Shown here in pieces: positions 1 through 12,162 of a DNA stretch of 64,000 nt (positions within the stretch are counted from its first letter, which is position 1; every line of letters starts with the position of its first letter). The stretch lies in contig JNEN01000850.1 in the NCBI GenBank assembly GCA_000697355.1, forward strand, positions 78,426 to 142,425, in the 5' to 3' direction. The position numbers were made by a program, and so were the translations under genes. Below the pieces are notes generated by a model, which saw only the letters and a list, made by a program, of their open reading frames with translations, had not been told where the DNA came from and ran no database searches. Origin of the DNA: Syncephalastrum monosporum B8922. Its lineage: Eukaryota; Mucoromycota; Mucoromycetes; Mucorales; Syncephalastraceae.

Positions 1-857
1 CATCGATAGGGTGCCGAGTCTGCTATAGCCGCACACACAGCTGGGACGACCTCCAGAACGACCCACTGCGCGTCGCGGGCGAGGGCGCCCGCCAGACGCT
101 GGGAGCCAAAGTACACGAGGACGCCAATACGGTAGGTACGCGAGACAAGAAACACGCACGGGCGCCACACTACCATCGTCCATACGTCGAGCATGTCTTC
201 TGCGAGACGGCGCCAGTCGTGCTTGGCTGCAAACACCCGCGCAGCATTATAGACGCGCCTCGCTGCGGTGTCGAGCGTGCACCATACATGCTGGAGGGTA
301 TAAAAGGTCTGCTCGGTGGCGACGACGGCAGCGGGCAGGGCGCGGTGGGTAATAAAGTGATGGGCGTCTGAAAGGTGCTTCTTGCCGCGGGTGTTGCACC
401 AGACTTCGAGCGATTGATACTTGGCAGGCAACCAAACCGTGACTTTGTCAAAAAGCCATGCGTCCAGATGCGGCGCACATCGTTCGGCAAGCCAAAACAG
501 CTGGAAGATGACATAGCGCAGGACATCGATGCAAGCACGCACAAAAATGTACACGGCCGCCAAGGGCATGGCCAGGATATAATGCGCCATATGCATCTTT
601 TTCGGTTCCTCCACTTCTTCCACTTGTTCTTCTGGCTCGCTTTCTCCGGTTTTCGTGTTGTTTGTGTCTGCCGTAGGTGCTGCAGTTGGCGAGGACGGGT
701 CCGTTGTTTGTGTTTCATGACCTTGAGCAGACGCTTGGATCTGTTTCGAGCGCCATTGGGGGTAATCACGTAAGAGATAATAAAGGGCGAGGCATATTGA
801 ATAGAAGACGAGGCTTTTCACGGACAGGAGATTGGCAAGGGTGAAAAGAGCAAACAT
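1..857 (-). CDS. Hypothetical multi-pass membrane protein, N-terminal part (runs off the window)
   Basis: An uninterrupted frame opens with ATG at 857 and reads 285 codons to the window edge without a stop, so the gene is partial at its 3' end. Residues 1-28 form a hydrophobic N-terminal segment ending YYLL, followed by a hydrophilic stretch of about 55 residues rich in T, E and P. A second hydrophobic block (HYILAMPLAAVYIFVRA) begins near residue 93, and Trp/Arg-rich amphipathic stretches follow. The layout suggests an anchored protein of the ER or another organelle with a short acidic linker. I do not recognise a family. Coding support is the long open frame, balanced codon use and the absence of introns. 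An intron beyond the window edge is possible. Confidence 0.6.
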   Translation of the reverse strand, partial: MFALFTLANLLSVKSLVFYSICLALYYLLRDYPQWRSKQIQASAQGHETQTTDPSSPTAAPTADTNNTKTGESEPEEQVEEVEEPKKMHMAHYILAMPLAAVYIFVRACIDVLRYVIFQLFWLAERCAPHLDAWLFDKVTVWLPAKYQSLEVWCNTRGKKHLSDAHHFITHRALPAAVVATEQTFYTLQHVWCTLDTAARRVYNAARVFAAKHDWRRLAEDMLDVWTMVVWRPCVFLVSRTYRIGVLVYFGSQRLAGALARDAQWVVLEVVPAVCAAIADSAPYR

Positions 858-3800
858 GGTGATCGAAGAAAAGAAAGAAGGATCATGAGACGGTGGAAAG
901 AGCAATAAAGTGTGGAGTCCTGCACAGACACTCACGTTTGTCTGATTTCGTTGGCCGCTTTGATCTTCTTAGCCTCTTGGCTTGCACAAGAGAAAATAAA
1001 GTTCGGTCAAATAATTGCATGGCATTTTTCTGCCAGAATGTAGTAATAGACGAAACTTACTACATACACAGTATCATATCACATACTTTGTATTCTAATC
1101 AAGTATGAGCCTATCTTTCCCGTTGTCATCCATGCTCGGATGTCAGCCACCCATTGCTCCACTTGATAAGACGTTGGACATTGTCCGATTGAAAAAGAAA
1201 ACAATGCAGTATAATGCTGCCAATATCGAGCAAGGTCCTTTTATGTTCGGTTTGTATATGATTGGCTACGTTATCTGCCTTCTGTTTCCATTCCTTAGAG
1301 AGAAGAGTGAGCGCATGACAGCATTACATCAAGCAGCCTGATCTGTGTATCTGACCTAAACTTCAAAAGAATATATCTAATTTATTCAACTCATTATTTT
1401 TGTCGATTCTTCAACTGTGCTGGTGTATAACTTTCATTGCCAGACACGTTATAGGACGCTGTAAAAAGTTCCAGATGCTCTAAAGGACACTCTTGTTGAG
1501 ACCTATGCGCATCTCAACAATATGAACAAAGGCATTGACATATGAGTAAGTATACTATTATGGGAAAACCAGCCAAGCACAGCGCAAGACGTGTAATATG
1601 TGAAGCAGACACAGACCAAACGGCAGGCGTCACGTGGCGAAAGAAGTTCGCTATTCTACCCCAATTCATAACAAAAAATAGAATGCTCCTGCGGCAACCG
1701 CGTTGTATAACTACCAAGCTTGGCAGCGGAACTGACAGGCACTATAACACCTTAGGCACCGTCTTCGTAAAAGGCTCTCCATCATCAAAGCTGATGATAA
1801 TTACATCTCTATGATAAAGAGCTCAAGATGAGCAGCTCAAGAAAAAAGACGAGAGAATCGCAGAAGTAGCTCTTCCATACATGTACAGTAGCACTGTTAG
1901 GATAGGTTCCTCCCTGAAAGCTGCCGCATTACTTGTTATTGTCTTGTGATAAGCTGAGCGCTATAACATAACACAATTTTTGATATTTATCACCCTCTCT
2001 TATGATCACGGTCAACCGAACACATGACAGGACCCACATATTCAGGCTATTTAGAAATACTCAGGACTTTCGTTGATTGCTCTGTACGTTACCCTGAATC
2101 ATCTTGCATGACCCAGGGTCCGACCTGATTTCTGTATCCGTGATGTCGTATGCCAAGACGTACGTAATAATAAAAGCCAATAACGAGCTCTCAGTTTACG
2201 TAAACGAGCAGAAAAAGTGAAACGTGTGGACATGTATGGAACGGCACCGTTCTCCCGAATTCTACATATCCGAAATCTGTTGTACGAGAAGCGCCATAAC
2301 CATGGTTCTTGATCAAAACTCTACAGCTACTAAAGAAGGTTAAGGGTGTCTTGTGCGTAGACTGTACGTCTTTCTTAGCTTATAATCACTCCATCATTCC
2401 TGATCAGCCTAGATAGAGTGTCGCGCCATAGCCTTATCAATACGAGGTGGTTGCAGCGGCTGCGCCTTTTGCGCCTTGCCTCGTTCATCAGCTGCCCCGG
2501 CCTGTCGGCGGTGTATACATCTGGAAAATGCATTGCCAAGCATGAAGTCCGTTTCACGCTTCCGTTGCTTCCGTTTGTCCCACACCGAGGGGTGGAGTTT
2601 CGGACTGCATATTCTGACAAAGATAACACCATATGTGTATCTGCGTTTTCGCGTCGGCGTGTCACAGAATGTACCATGTAACAAAAGTCAATGCAGCTAA
2701 AAAAACTGCCCATACCCGGGATATACAGAAACCACGACAGCGCCAGAAGCAAGCACATTGGATGGGTACTGTTCATGTTTGTTTGTCGCAGCGCCAAGTC
2801 GATCCGGTCTCTTCGCTCCGCGGAAATATGTGCAGCTCGAATGTACATACGCTAGTAATAGTGCCTACATATCAGGCTGGTGACGACCGGTACGAGATAC
2901 ACGTGCAGTATCTTTCTCTTGACAGTCGGGGTGTTCACATTGAGAAGGAATAACACGGTGGAGCTTAACAAGAATAGTGCCCGACCAAGAAGGAAGCGGA
3001 ACCGACGGCGGCTGATGGCATACATGACATATCCATGGCGCATGCTGTTGGACCTAACCAAGGCAGGGGAACCTCCTATCTGCTTGCCGCTCCGCGTCAG
3101 ATATATTATCTATAAAACATTCGAGTGTATTCTTCTCATTTTCACTCGACTTAGTGCTCTTTGTGCGCCTATCTCGGGTGCTATTTACGGTTGAGAAAAG
3201 CAAGCCTCCCTAGCCCCTTGCTACTGCAGGGCTAATATATAAAATTGGAAAATACCTATTCAGGGTTTGGTACAGCATGGATACCGAAAATGGACTTTTC
3301 TCTTCCCAAAAGCAACTTTACAATATATTCGTACACACACTATAAACTCCTGGAGCGCATCGGAGTGGAGCAACATGGCGCGCGCGTGCGCGCGTGCACT
3401 TCCGCTCGATCTGGTCTATTCTTTTCTTTTCCGTCCCTGCGTTCAGGTCGTACAAGTCTAGACTTGCCTCGTACGCATGTATCTCACTCAGTCGAGCACA
3501 ATCTCAACCTCGAAACTTGACGATATACATGGAACAGATCCTTACTAGTTGTGGAAATAACATGATCTCTCATCTGGTCACCGACTTCTTGAACGTCGTT
3601 GATGCGCTATGCAAGCGTGTTTACCACTTGCGATGTCTAGATGAGGTATTTTTGACATTTAAGGTTAGCATAGACTTTCATTTGAAGCACTCTCTCGCAT
3701 ATGTGTTTTTTTTAAATTTGGTGCGCGCCACCACATAAACTTAGCATATCCTATATTATGTTATCAGCGAACGTAGCACTGCCACTCTGTGAAATATACA

Positions 3801-4340
3801 CATAGACAGCCATCAGAACAGGAGGCCGGACCAAGAGGGGCCTGTTTTTTTTTTTTTACTCTGCAACATCCTTAATCCCCCGCTTTTATGCCTCCCTTTA
3901 TTACCCCTTCCGACCGTAGCAAGCACGGCTTTGAATGAATAACCAAGCACAAATGAGACGTGCACCAATCAACGCCCACTCCAAGAAGTCTGTTTCGAAA
4001 AGAACCGGTTTCGGTGGATAAGGTATGCTTATTCGACACATGAACATGCATGCGGTATCATACGTGGGCACCTTTGCAGCATGCCAAAGAGGATATAGTA
4101 AAGCCCAATTGTGGCCAGAGTCTTGTACATTTGTGAGATAAAGGAAATAAAAAGTTATTACAAATAGGAAGAACACGTGGAGACGGATAGAAGATCATGT
4201 TGCTGTATTCATTCTCGCGGTATATACATTGAGGGATTTATTTTTGGGGGAAACAAAGGGTATGATGCGACAAGGAATTTCTACACAAGACCTCAACCCA
4301 AAACGTGACCGTGCCTGTGGATGGACTGCGGCGATGTTGT
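858..4340. other. Gene-poor intergenic region
   Basis: About 3.5 kb with only short overlapping open frames on both strands. The longest is 157 codons (2375-2848, minus); it has a shadow frame beside it and no recognisable motif. A 78-codon frame at 1105-1341 (plus) holds a hydrophobic segment and could be a small membrane peptide, but nothing supports it further. T- and A-runs occur near 3850. I see no RNA gene or transposon domain. Confidence 0.5.
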
Positions 4341-5484
4341 TCAGGCAGAGATGGACTTGACCCAAGGGTCTCGAAGGATCTCGGCACAGGTGAGACGTGT
4401 GGCAGGGTTAGGGTCGAGCATTTTGTACAGGACACGGCGGGCCGGAGCCGAAAACAAATTGCGGAAAGGGTCAAATGTCTGCGTAGGCTGGACGCGGGTA
4501 TAGATCTGGAACGCATGGTCGGATTTCTTTGCTTTACGCCAGACGAGGCCGCCCGACCATAGACAGTAAAAGACGATGCCGGCCGACCAGACGTCGGCGT
4601 TGGTACCCCAGTACTCCTTATTATCGAAAGCTTCGGGCGCAATGTAAGGTTCGGATCCGACGAGGCCGCGACTCTTGCGGCCTTCACGTTCCCAAGCAAA
4701 GCGAAAGACGTCCGACACACCAAAGTCGGTAATCTTGAGCTGGCCATCGCAGGTAAGGAGGAGGTTTTCGGGCTTCATATCACGGTGGGCAACGCCGACG
4801 GAATGCAGGTAGGCCAGGCCTTGGATCATCTGCTTGAAGCAGCAATGCTTTTCGCGCTCGCCCATGCGCTCGGAAAGAATGCATGAAAAGAGGTCACCGC
4901 CTGGGCACTGGCATGTGCGTTTTTTGAGTTAGTAAACAGCCCGTACTTTTCATGCTTTCACATACGTATTCCATCACGGTGCAGTAGCGCTTGCGGTCAT
5001 CCAAGACGAGGTCAATGGTTTCGACAATGTTGGGGTGCGTAAAAGTGGACGAGATGCAAAATTCGCTGGTGAGCTTCTTCATGTACTCCTTTTCGGACTC
5101 GGACTTCTTGCGCTTTCGGAACTGCTTGATGGCATACAGCTTTTCATTCCGCCCGTCGTGGCCCAGCTTGCGGACGACCATGACGACAGCTGACGTGCCT
5201 TCACCAAGTCGGCGGTAGCATTCGCCATAGTCCTTGAGACTGGCTGTGTCGCGATTGTAACGTCGTCCAACGGAGGAGTGGGTCGTATCGCTGGTTTTAT
5301 CGTTCCACTTGCGAAATGGTTTTTTGGTATAGGAGCTGTCGATCGTTGAGGCTGGGCTGCTGTAAGCAGAGTCGATCATGGCGTTGGATCTTGCGGACGT
5401 TTCGACGGCGTGTTTTGCCAGATCAGGGATCATCATGGATCCGGCAGGGCCGTTATCAGGGTACCAAGTGGATGTAGAAGGCAT
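4341..5484 (-). CDS. Serine/threonine protein kinase, fungal HAL4/HAL5/NPR1-like group
   Basis: Two exons, 5484-4966 and 4907-4341, joined across a 58-nt GT-AG intron, give 361 residues. The catalytic domain begins near residue 90: glycine loop LGEGTSAVV (93-101), invariant Lys in YAIK (K120), E141 of helix C, a CPGGDLF hinge at the splice junction, HRDMKPEN (D216), DFG (D234) and the SEPYIAPE activation segment near 258-265. In yeast, kinases with this activation segment and hinge regulate plasma-membrane transporters (K+ and nutrient uptake), so that role is inferred. The N-terminal 85 residues are Ser/Thr-rich and probably disordered. All catalytic residues are intact. At 361 residues it is much shorter than yeast Hal4 or Npr1, because it lacks their long N-terminal extensions. 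The exact subgroup is uncertain. Confidence 0.88.
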
Positions 5485-7293
5485 GGATTTAAACAGTTAA
5501 AATGTAATAAAGAGAAAAAGGGTGATTAAAGAATTAAGGAAAAAGGAAAAAAAAAAAAAGGCGTATATGTAAAGGCTTGCGCTATATCCGCATGAACATG
5601 GTGATATAGAAAAACGAACAGAGTATGTATTGAAAGAATAGGGTGGCAAACAAACAAATAAAAAGATTTTGAAATGATGGACGCTGATCTGATTGAGAGG
5701 TTTTATAAGAGCCAGGCGCTGTTTTATTATCCGGATGTGAGGCGTGTGCGATCGTGGCTTGACGCCCTGCCAATCGCACAAACGACGCGCGAAGTTTCAA
5801 AAATATTCATCGGTGACACATTGCAAAAATTTCTCAGCCAATGACGGCACCCCGTCTTGGCGTGAGTTTTTTTTTTCTTTTTTTGTGGCATGGCACTACT
5901 CTCTGAGAGATGCACAAAGCAGAAAAGCACAACCATGTGCAACCTCTGACACCTAGTGCTCGTTTTATGTTGACTGCCAAAAATACGATACAGAAGCTGT
6001 CGATTGAATACTTCTCTAGATCCCCCATCTGTAGTTTTATCGTACCATCAGGCATCTTTCTTTTGGCAGTGAGGTTTCACCCACAGTAATTAAACCTCGC
6101 TACTTGATTGCCCACATTTGCGGCGAAAATGATCGTCTCCGCCATAAACTTAGAAGTACTTCCTCCTTCGAAGAAGGATGCACCACCCGAACTTCGGATG
6201 ACGTCTTCCACCCTGCTTCCCATATGTTGCGCATGTGTGCTATACGGCCTGTTGTTCTCACTTGCACGGGGTTTGACCTTTCACAATACCACAAACACGA
6301 AAGAATATCCGGCAACAGGTTCCTAACTTTTTAGAGAAAATAGCTCATTGATTGTGCTCCCTCCTGCTAAACCCCATTGACGCCATGTGAAAAAAATTGA
6401 CTCTTCATTATGCACACACACACACACACACACACACAAAATCACATACACGACGGTATACACAGACGCGCTTGCGGCTCCTCGTAGTAGCCGATGTGTG
6501 TCTGCACGCACAAACACACAGACATGCCCGCACGTTTTTTTTTGGCATATCGGAAGCCTGTTCCATAGAAGCTAAAAACATAAAGTACTGACTTGTACAG
6601 GACAAATTTTCTCGCAATCTTATGCAGCACATTACCTGATTTGCCTAGTCCATACAATCATACAAAACGTGAGACTAGGTTGCGTTACATCATCGTAGTG
6701 TTTAAAGAAGGTCATGGGGATCGCGCTGATAAAAACTGAAACAAACAATGACGAGCCTCTTCCCAGGGTCACGAAGAGGTAGATAAATTCTATCTGTTAA
6801 CCATCCAACGTGATATGCTGCAAACCGCATCCTTGTTTTTTTTTCTTTTCGATGCGCGTCTATAAGTCCATTTCCTTTCGCTCCATACCTAGATATTACA
6901 TTAAGCTTAGTATTCTTATGTCATACATGTGTGATTCTTATTGAGGCATGCTGAAATTAACTTTATAGTGTACGTGCACAGAATAGCTCATAACTTGTTT
7001 ACAACGGGGTTATTGACATATAGTCAGCTGAATTTGGACTGTCATCGCATCGGTACGACCGAGTGGCTGCTTTATGTGTGTAAACACGAGTCAACAGGCA
7101 TGCACCGCTACTAGGACACCAACAGAGCTTTCCCCATGAAGGAATTATAACATTATTTAGAAAATTAATATCGCAAACGTAAAGCTAGATAAAGAAGTGC
7201 AGCTCATTTGCACAGACAGAGATAAATAGAACAGGGGACATAAGCGTCATGACGGCTGCCGGAAGGCCCTGATTCAAAGTTTGATTGAGTGAG
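5485..7293. other. Intergenic region
   Basis: No convincing gene. It holds A- and T-runs near 5540 and 5870, a CA microsatellite and several short shadow frames. The part next to 5485 should hold the promoter of the divergently placed kinase; I see no sharp TATA element. Confidence 0.45.
6413..6438. repeat. (CA)13 microsatellite
   Basis: Uninterrupted CA dinucleotide run of 26 nt in the gap between the kinase and the J-like membrane protein. It produces His/Thr-rich shadow frames that should not be called genes. Confidence 0.95.
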
Positions 7294-8578
7294 TCAGTCA
7301 AACAAGGTTTTTCTTTGTTTCTGTCTTACCACAGCAATAAAAGGGGCAATAAAAATCTTGAGCATGGGAATCATGTTCACACCATCGAGGCGGTAAGCAA
7401 GCGGGATGATAAACCCGTAGAACAGGGCTGGTCCAGATAAACCAGTGATATCGAACACGCCGTTAAGGCAGCAAGCGAGCATCGAAACGACAAACTGAAA
7501 GGCACCATGGACGTAGAGAGGCACGAATACGTGCTTGAGCCATGTGCCGTCCGTCGTTCCAGCCAATTTCTGGAGCAGTAATGCTACAAAGATAACCCGA
7601 AGCACCGGGGACAGGATGTTGGAGATGCACTGCAGCAGTACCGCCCCTGTACTGGGCACCTCTTCAGGGAAGACCTGCTCGGGATATACGCACACCTGAA
7701 AAATGGAATAAAGGGCATTTATCAGGTTGATGCCTTCCCACACAAAGTACGGCACAAAAATGATGACTGGAGACCAGGACACGTGGCCGTCGAGGTAGAG
7801 CGCGATGAAGATAGGGAAAAGGACATAGCAAACCAGGTGGATGGGCCAAATTAACATGGCCGGCAGGGTCAGCACCAAGTCTGCCTTGTTTTCAACGGTG
7901 ACGAGGGTGCAGCAAATGACACATAGGCTTATGAGCGAAATGACGGCTAAGATGCCGTCCAAGACAAAGAGAGGAGCAAACACCTGGATCCACGTCTTTT
8001 CGAGCATGCCGTCAATTTTGAGAGGGATATACGCGATGAAGAGGATGATGCATGCCAAGATACCGTACGCGACCAACAGAATCAGGATGCCTACTGCGGT
8101 GGGCGCGAGGTATTCGATCCTACCGAGAATGGAGAGGACTTGAAAAAATGTGCTGCCGGGTGCGTTGCCGTTGGCTGTAAACATGCCGCTCACTCGATTG
8201 GTCAGCGAGGGCCCCCGGTTGTCATATTTCTCGCGCTTCTTGGGGTCGCTCAGCACCTAATGAACCAAGAAATTTTGAGGCCTTCCAGACATATAAAACC
8301 CTTCTCCAATTACCTGGTATGCTTTCTTTATATCGGCCCGCTTAAGAATAAGGACGACAAGTTAGCATTATGTGCCAATGGCACATTGCATACATTTACG
8401 TACCTCTTTACGTGATAAATTTTCTTTATTGTCCATGCAGAGATTATAAGCCTACGAGAATGATAACTATTATGAATATGGGAAGAAGGTCACGGACTGT
8501 TATACATACGTCTTCTATTTCTTCAGTAGATGCTGAGACCTGTACACCCAGCACATCGTAGTGGTTCGTGCGTGGCAT
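7294..8578 (-). CDS. Multi-pass membrane protein with a degenerate N-terminal J-like domain
   Basis: Four exons (8578-8510, 8451-8404, 8340-8314, 8256-7294) with in-phase junctions give 368 residues. Residues 1-62 read like a J domain: HYDVLG at the start of helix I, a helix II equivalent (AYNLCMDNKEN), then IKKAYQVLSDPKKREKYD as helices III/IV. The HPD tripeptide needed to stimulate Hsp70 is absent; the helix II-III segment reads NKENLSRKE. The rest is very hydrophobic, with roughly seven or eight predicted membrane segments and no soluble domain. By analogy with membrane-tethered J proteins it may sit in the ER or another endomembrane, but without HPD it is probably not a co-chaperone. Three very short exons encode the J-like part, so its model depends on splicing; the long last exon is secure. 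Confidence 0.75.
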
Positions 8579-9937
8579 GGTGTTCAACAGGAAGTATACG
8601 TGTGTGTGAAGTAGTTTGATGCGACGAACAAAGCTTTTAAACTACCATAGGCACAGCCACACACTTCTTTGCACGCTTTAGGCAGACATGGCCGGCTGAC
8701 CAGAACTGTGTGCGCAGGCATGTGTGGCGTGGGCGTACCATTGAAGGATATTTCCTATTTATCGTTATGTCTCTGATACTTTGTGGAAACCATGGAACGC
8801 GTTGTATGACAGATTCAGGAATCGTGGCTGCGCGCTGCTGCTGCGCGAACAACTTGGTAGACTTATAGACATGCTCCCGAAAGCCGGTTTCTGAAAAAGG
8901 ATGTCATGTGCTTTGTGTCCCATATTCTTGCACCCAGGTCAAGTCATGCTTTGGTCGCAAGCAACGTTAAATAGAAGCCACCCAAAGAAGGAAGGAAAAG
9001 TAACCCACCGTGCCGAACCCAAGCACATGCCTTTTTAATAGTAGTAGGCATTGACGATAAGGGAGGACCCCAAAATTTAAAAAAGTCGAGGAAGGTACGG
9101 ACATGGGAGAAATCGGCGTATGATTTGGTAAGACGTCAACGATACGGAATTGCAGTTCCGGTTGCTCCCTGTAGTTGGCTGCTGAGGCGCACCCTCCCCG
9201 CCCCTATTTCATAAAGCTACTTACCCCCTTCTTGCCCAACACTCCAAGGAATCATTGTCCTTGTCGGTCCTTGCGTTATTCATAACAGTGGGTCGCACAA
9301 GTTTGAAGCGAAAGCCGTGCGTGTGATGGGGAGTCGCGTCATGCACAAAACATTACAAAAAATGATTATGCGATACGTCACGATAGGAATCCATCCCCTT
9401 GACAACGCATACATATTTCATGCAAGGACCGGCCATGAGTGTAAATTTCGATACTTTGTACGATAAGGCATGTCTGGGTCGATTCGATGGAGAGTTGAGG
9501 AGCTGGGCACAAAATAAAGGTATAGGGTTCCTAGTCTTGCACGTGAATGCTCAGAATATGAACAGAGACCGTGCTTGGGCTACCCTTGCAGTCATGGCCC
9601 AGTCCCACGAAGGGATGCACTGCTAATGGACGTGCCTCATGTAGACAGAGGAGCATTTGGCGGACGAGGGTGCATCAGGTTTGAAGGGTCGAGGGCAATG
9701 AGTGGAAAGAAGGGTAGATTCTGACAGAAAAGAAGGATCGGGGAGCTGGATACGAAACGAAGCCAGATTTGGATACGCGCATTGTTCGTCTGGAAGAGAA
9801 GAACTCTCGAGGACAGCCCCGTTTCTTACACATCTGCATTCATAAGTTATATTACTTGTTTTTTTGCACATTAATCCTTGCAAAAACCTCCCCTCTCCTC
9901 CCTCTCCTCATTCATTAATCACGCTCGCTTGGAGACC
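8579..9937. other. Intergenic region between divergent genes
   Basis: About 1.36 kb between the J-like gene (minus) and the mitochondrial carrier (plus). Only short frames occur, such as 75 codons at 9399-9626, with no recognisable domain. Pyrimidine-rich sequence (CCTCTCCTCC type) lies at 9888-9910, just before the carrier ATG, and may mark its transcription start area. Confidence 0.45.
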
Positions 9938-11837
9938 ATGGCATCCCCCGGATCCACTGATTTCTACCTTTCAGAAACACCCGCCGAACGGGAAAGGCGC
10001 ATTCGGGAACTATTCGACATTCTCGACAGGCAGCGGCAAGGTCATCTCGACCGCGAGGCGATCCGAAAAGGGTTCACGCAAATGACGCACTTGCCTGCTC
10101 GGAACAAGTACGTCAACGAGCTGCTGGAGCGGTGTGATACGAGTCACGACGGCCTCGTTGATTTCGACGAGTTCCAGACCTACGTGACCGACAAGGAGCG
10201 CGAGCTCTGGCACCTCTTTCAAAAGATCGACCAGAACGGGGATGGTCAGCTTTTGCCGAGTGATCTGGAGGCCGCGCTGAAAGACGCGGGCATCGAGATC
10301 TCGCAGGACGAATTCTTGGATTTCATGCAATTGATGGATCTCGGTATAGAATGCAACCTATGCACGCCACGTCTCACATGTCGTATGCTCATCCTCTCTT
10401 GCTTCTATCTAGATGGTAATGGTGTCATTGACTTTTACGACTTCAAGAACTTCCTACTGGTAAGTCCGCCTGCTTGGGGTTCTCGATGCCTTGCGCGCGC
10501 TAATCGCCGGTGGAATATCATGCAGCTCCTGCCGCAGACCAACATGAGCGAAGTGTACCAGTACTACCAGACGTCGACCCAACTGACGCAGGATGCCGAG
10601 GTCATCATACCGCCCACCGACGAAAGCGCCAACCATGCGATGCGCTACTTGCTCGCGGGCGGCCTCGCCGGTGCATGCTCCCGCACCTGCACCGCGCCCT
10701 TTGACCGGCTCAAGGTCTACCTCATCACGCGCAGCTCGACCGAAGCCTCCATCACGCTGCGTCAGGCAGTCCGAAGTATTTATTCCCAGGGCGGGTGGCG
10801 TGGCTTCTTTGTCGGCAACGGTCTGAATGTGATGAAAATCGTGCCCGAGAGCGCTATCAAGTTCTACTCGTATGAGACGTGCAAGCGCATGATCGCGACC
10901 GCGTTGGATTGCGAGGACAAGGACGCGATTCCCACCGGAGCGCGCTTCCTCGCCGGTGGCGTGGCGGGCATCTGTGCGCAATTTTCAATCTACCCCGTCG
11001 AGACCCTGAAGACACGCGTCATGTCCATCCAACGCGACACGGCTGCTACGCCGACCCAGACACAGCAGGCAGCGGGCGTGCCGCGATCACTCATCTTTGA
11101 TACAATCAAGAGCATGTATGCAAGGGCTGGTCTTCGTGCGTTTTGGCCTGGCTTGGTAAGTCTAGGGTTGCATTTTGGGGTGTTCTGGGCTCACATAGGG
11201 CAGACGCTAGGTTTGGTCGGCGTATTCCCTTATCAAGCCATGGACCTGGGTAAGTACAGAGACACAAAAGAGAAAGGAGGGGCTGGACGCGGACGAGGTG
11301 AACTGATGCGTCTGTAGGCATCTACGAAACGCTAAAGATGTCCTACTTGCACTACATGGAGGACGAGATGCACGTGGATCATAAGCGGCAGCCGAGCGTC
11401 TTTGTTTTGTGGGCGTGCGGCATGGTCAGTGGATCCATTGGCGCCACGAGCGTATACCCATTAAACGTAAGTGGTTGATCCCATTATATATCTTGTCACT
11501 GACACCGCACACTAGGTTATTCGGACAAGGTAGATTCAAAAATGGGTAACAGAAAAGCAAAAAAGTTTATCAATTGTTAGGTTACAAGCGCAAGGAACGC
11601 CGGCCCATCCCTCCTACTACAAGACGCCGTGGGAAGCTGTGCAAGTGACATACAGAGCGGGCGGCCTTCGTGCATTTTACAAAGGGCTGGGTCCCACGCT
11701 GCTCAAGGTAATGAACGTGAGATATGCTGCGTTGTGTACTGTGCTGATCCTCTCATCTTTGCGACTAGGTCGTGCCGGCCGTGAGCATAAGTTATGTGAC
11801 CTACGAATGGTCCAAAGAGTGCCTGGGCATCTCATAG
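9938..11837 (+). CDS. SAL1: Calcium-binding mitochondrial carrier (ATP-Mg/Pi carrier, SCaMC/SAL1 type)
   Basis: Eight exons (9938-10343, 10413-10459, 10526-11155, 11204-11249, 11318-11466, 11516-11529, 11581-11707, 11769-11837) give 495 residues with every phase closing. The N-terminal half has EF-hand loops: one degenerate, then DTSHDGLVDFDEF, DQNGDGQLLPSDL and DLDGNGVIDFYDF; the last is split by an intron. The C-terminal half has the three SLC25 repeats with signature starts PFDRLK, PVETLK and PLNVIR. Length and layout match SCaMC proteins, which exchange ATP-Mg for phosphate across the mitochondrial inner membrane and are activated by cytosolic Ca2+. The ATG at 9938 is chosen over an upstream in-frame ATG because MASPGSTDF begins the conserved part. 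Exon 6 has only 14 nt. The gene is convergent with the coiled-coil gene downstream. Confidence 0.95.
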
Positions 11838-12162
11838 ACTGGGCCATGCGCCCACCCGCTCCCTTTGTCTCGTTTAGACTTCCCTTGTTCATTATATACC
11901 TTTGTTTTCAGGCATTTTCCTCCATTCTTTGGTCACGCACAACAATGCATGTACATTTTTCTTACACGACATCTCGTTCCCTTTTCTTTTCCCTTCCCTT
12001 CGTTTCTTTCTTTTTCTTTTTCTTTCTGCTTTGCAGGGCAATGTGTATTAGAGATTATAGATATACAAATACATAATGTAGAGAGACAGAAACATGCCCA
12101 CAGCCCGCTGATATGGCATCTGTAATGAAAAGAAGTAAGAGAGAAAAGGAGAGGAAAAGGGT
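11838..12162. other. Short convergent intergenic region
   Basis: Holds the 3' ends of two converging genes. It has pyrimidine-rich TTTCTTTTTC tracts near 11970-12035 and no coding frame worth calling. Confidence 0.5.

Noticed and set aside
2375..2848. 157-codon minus frame in the first gene-poor region
   Set aside because: Composition looks random, another frame overlaps on the same strand, and no motif, splice pattern or promoter supports it.
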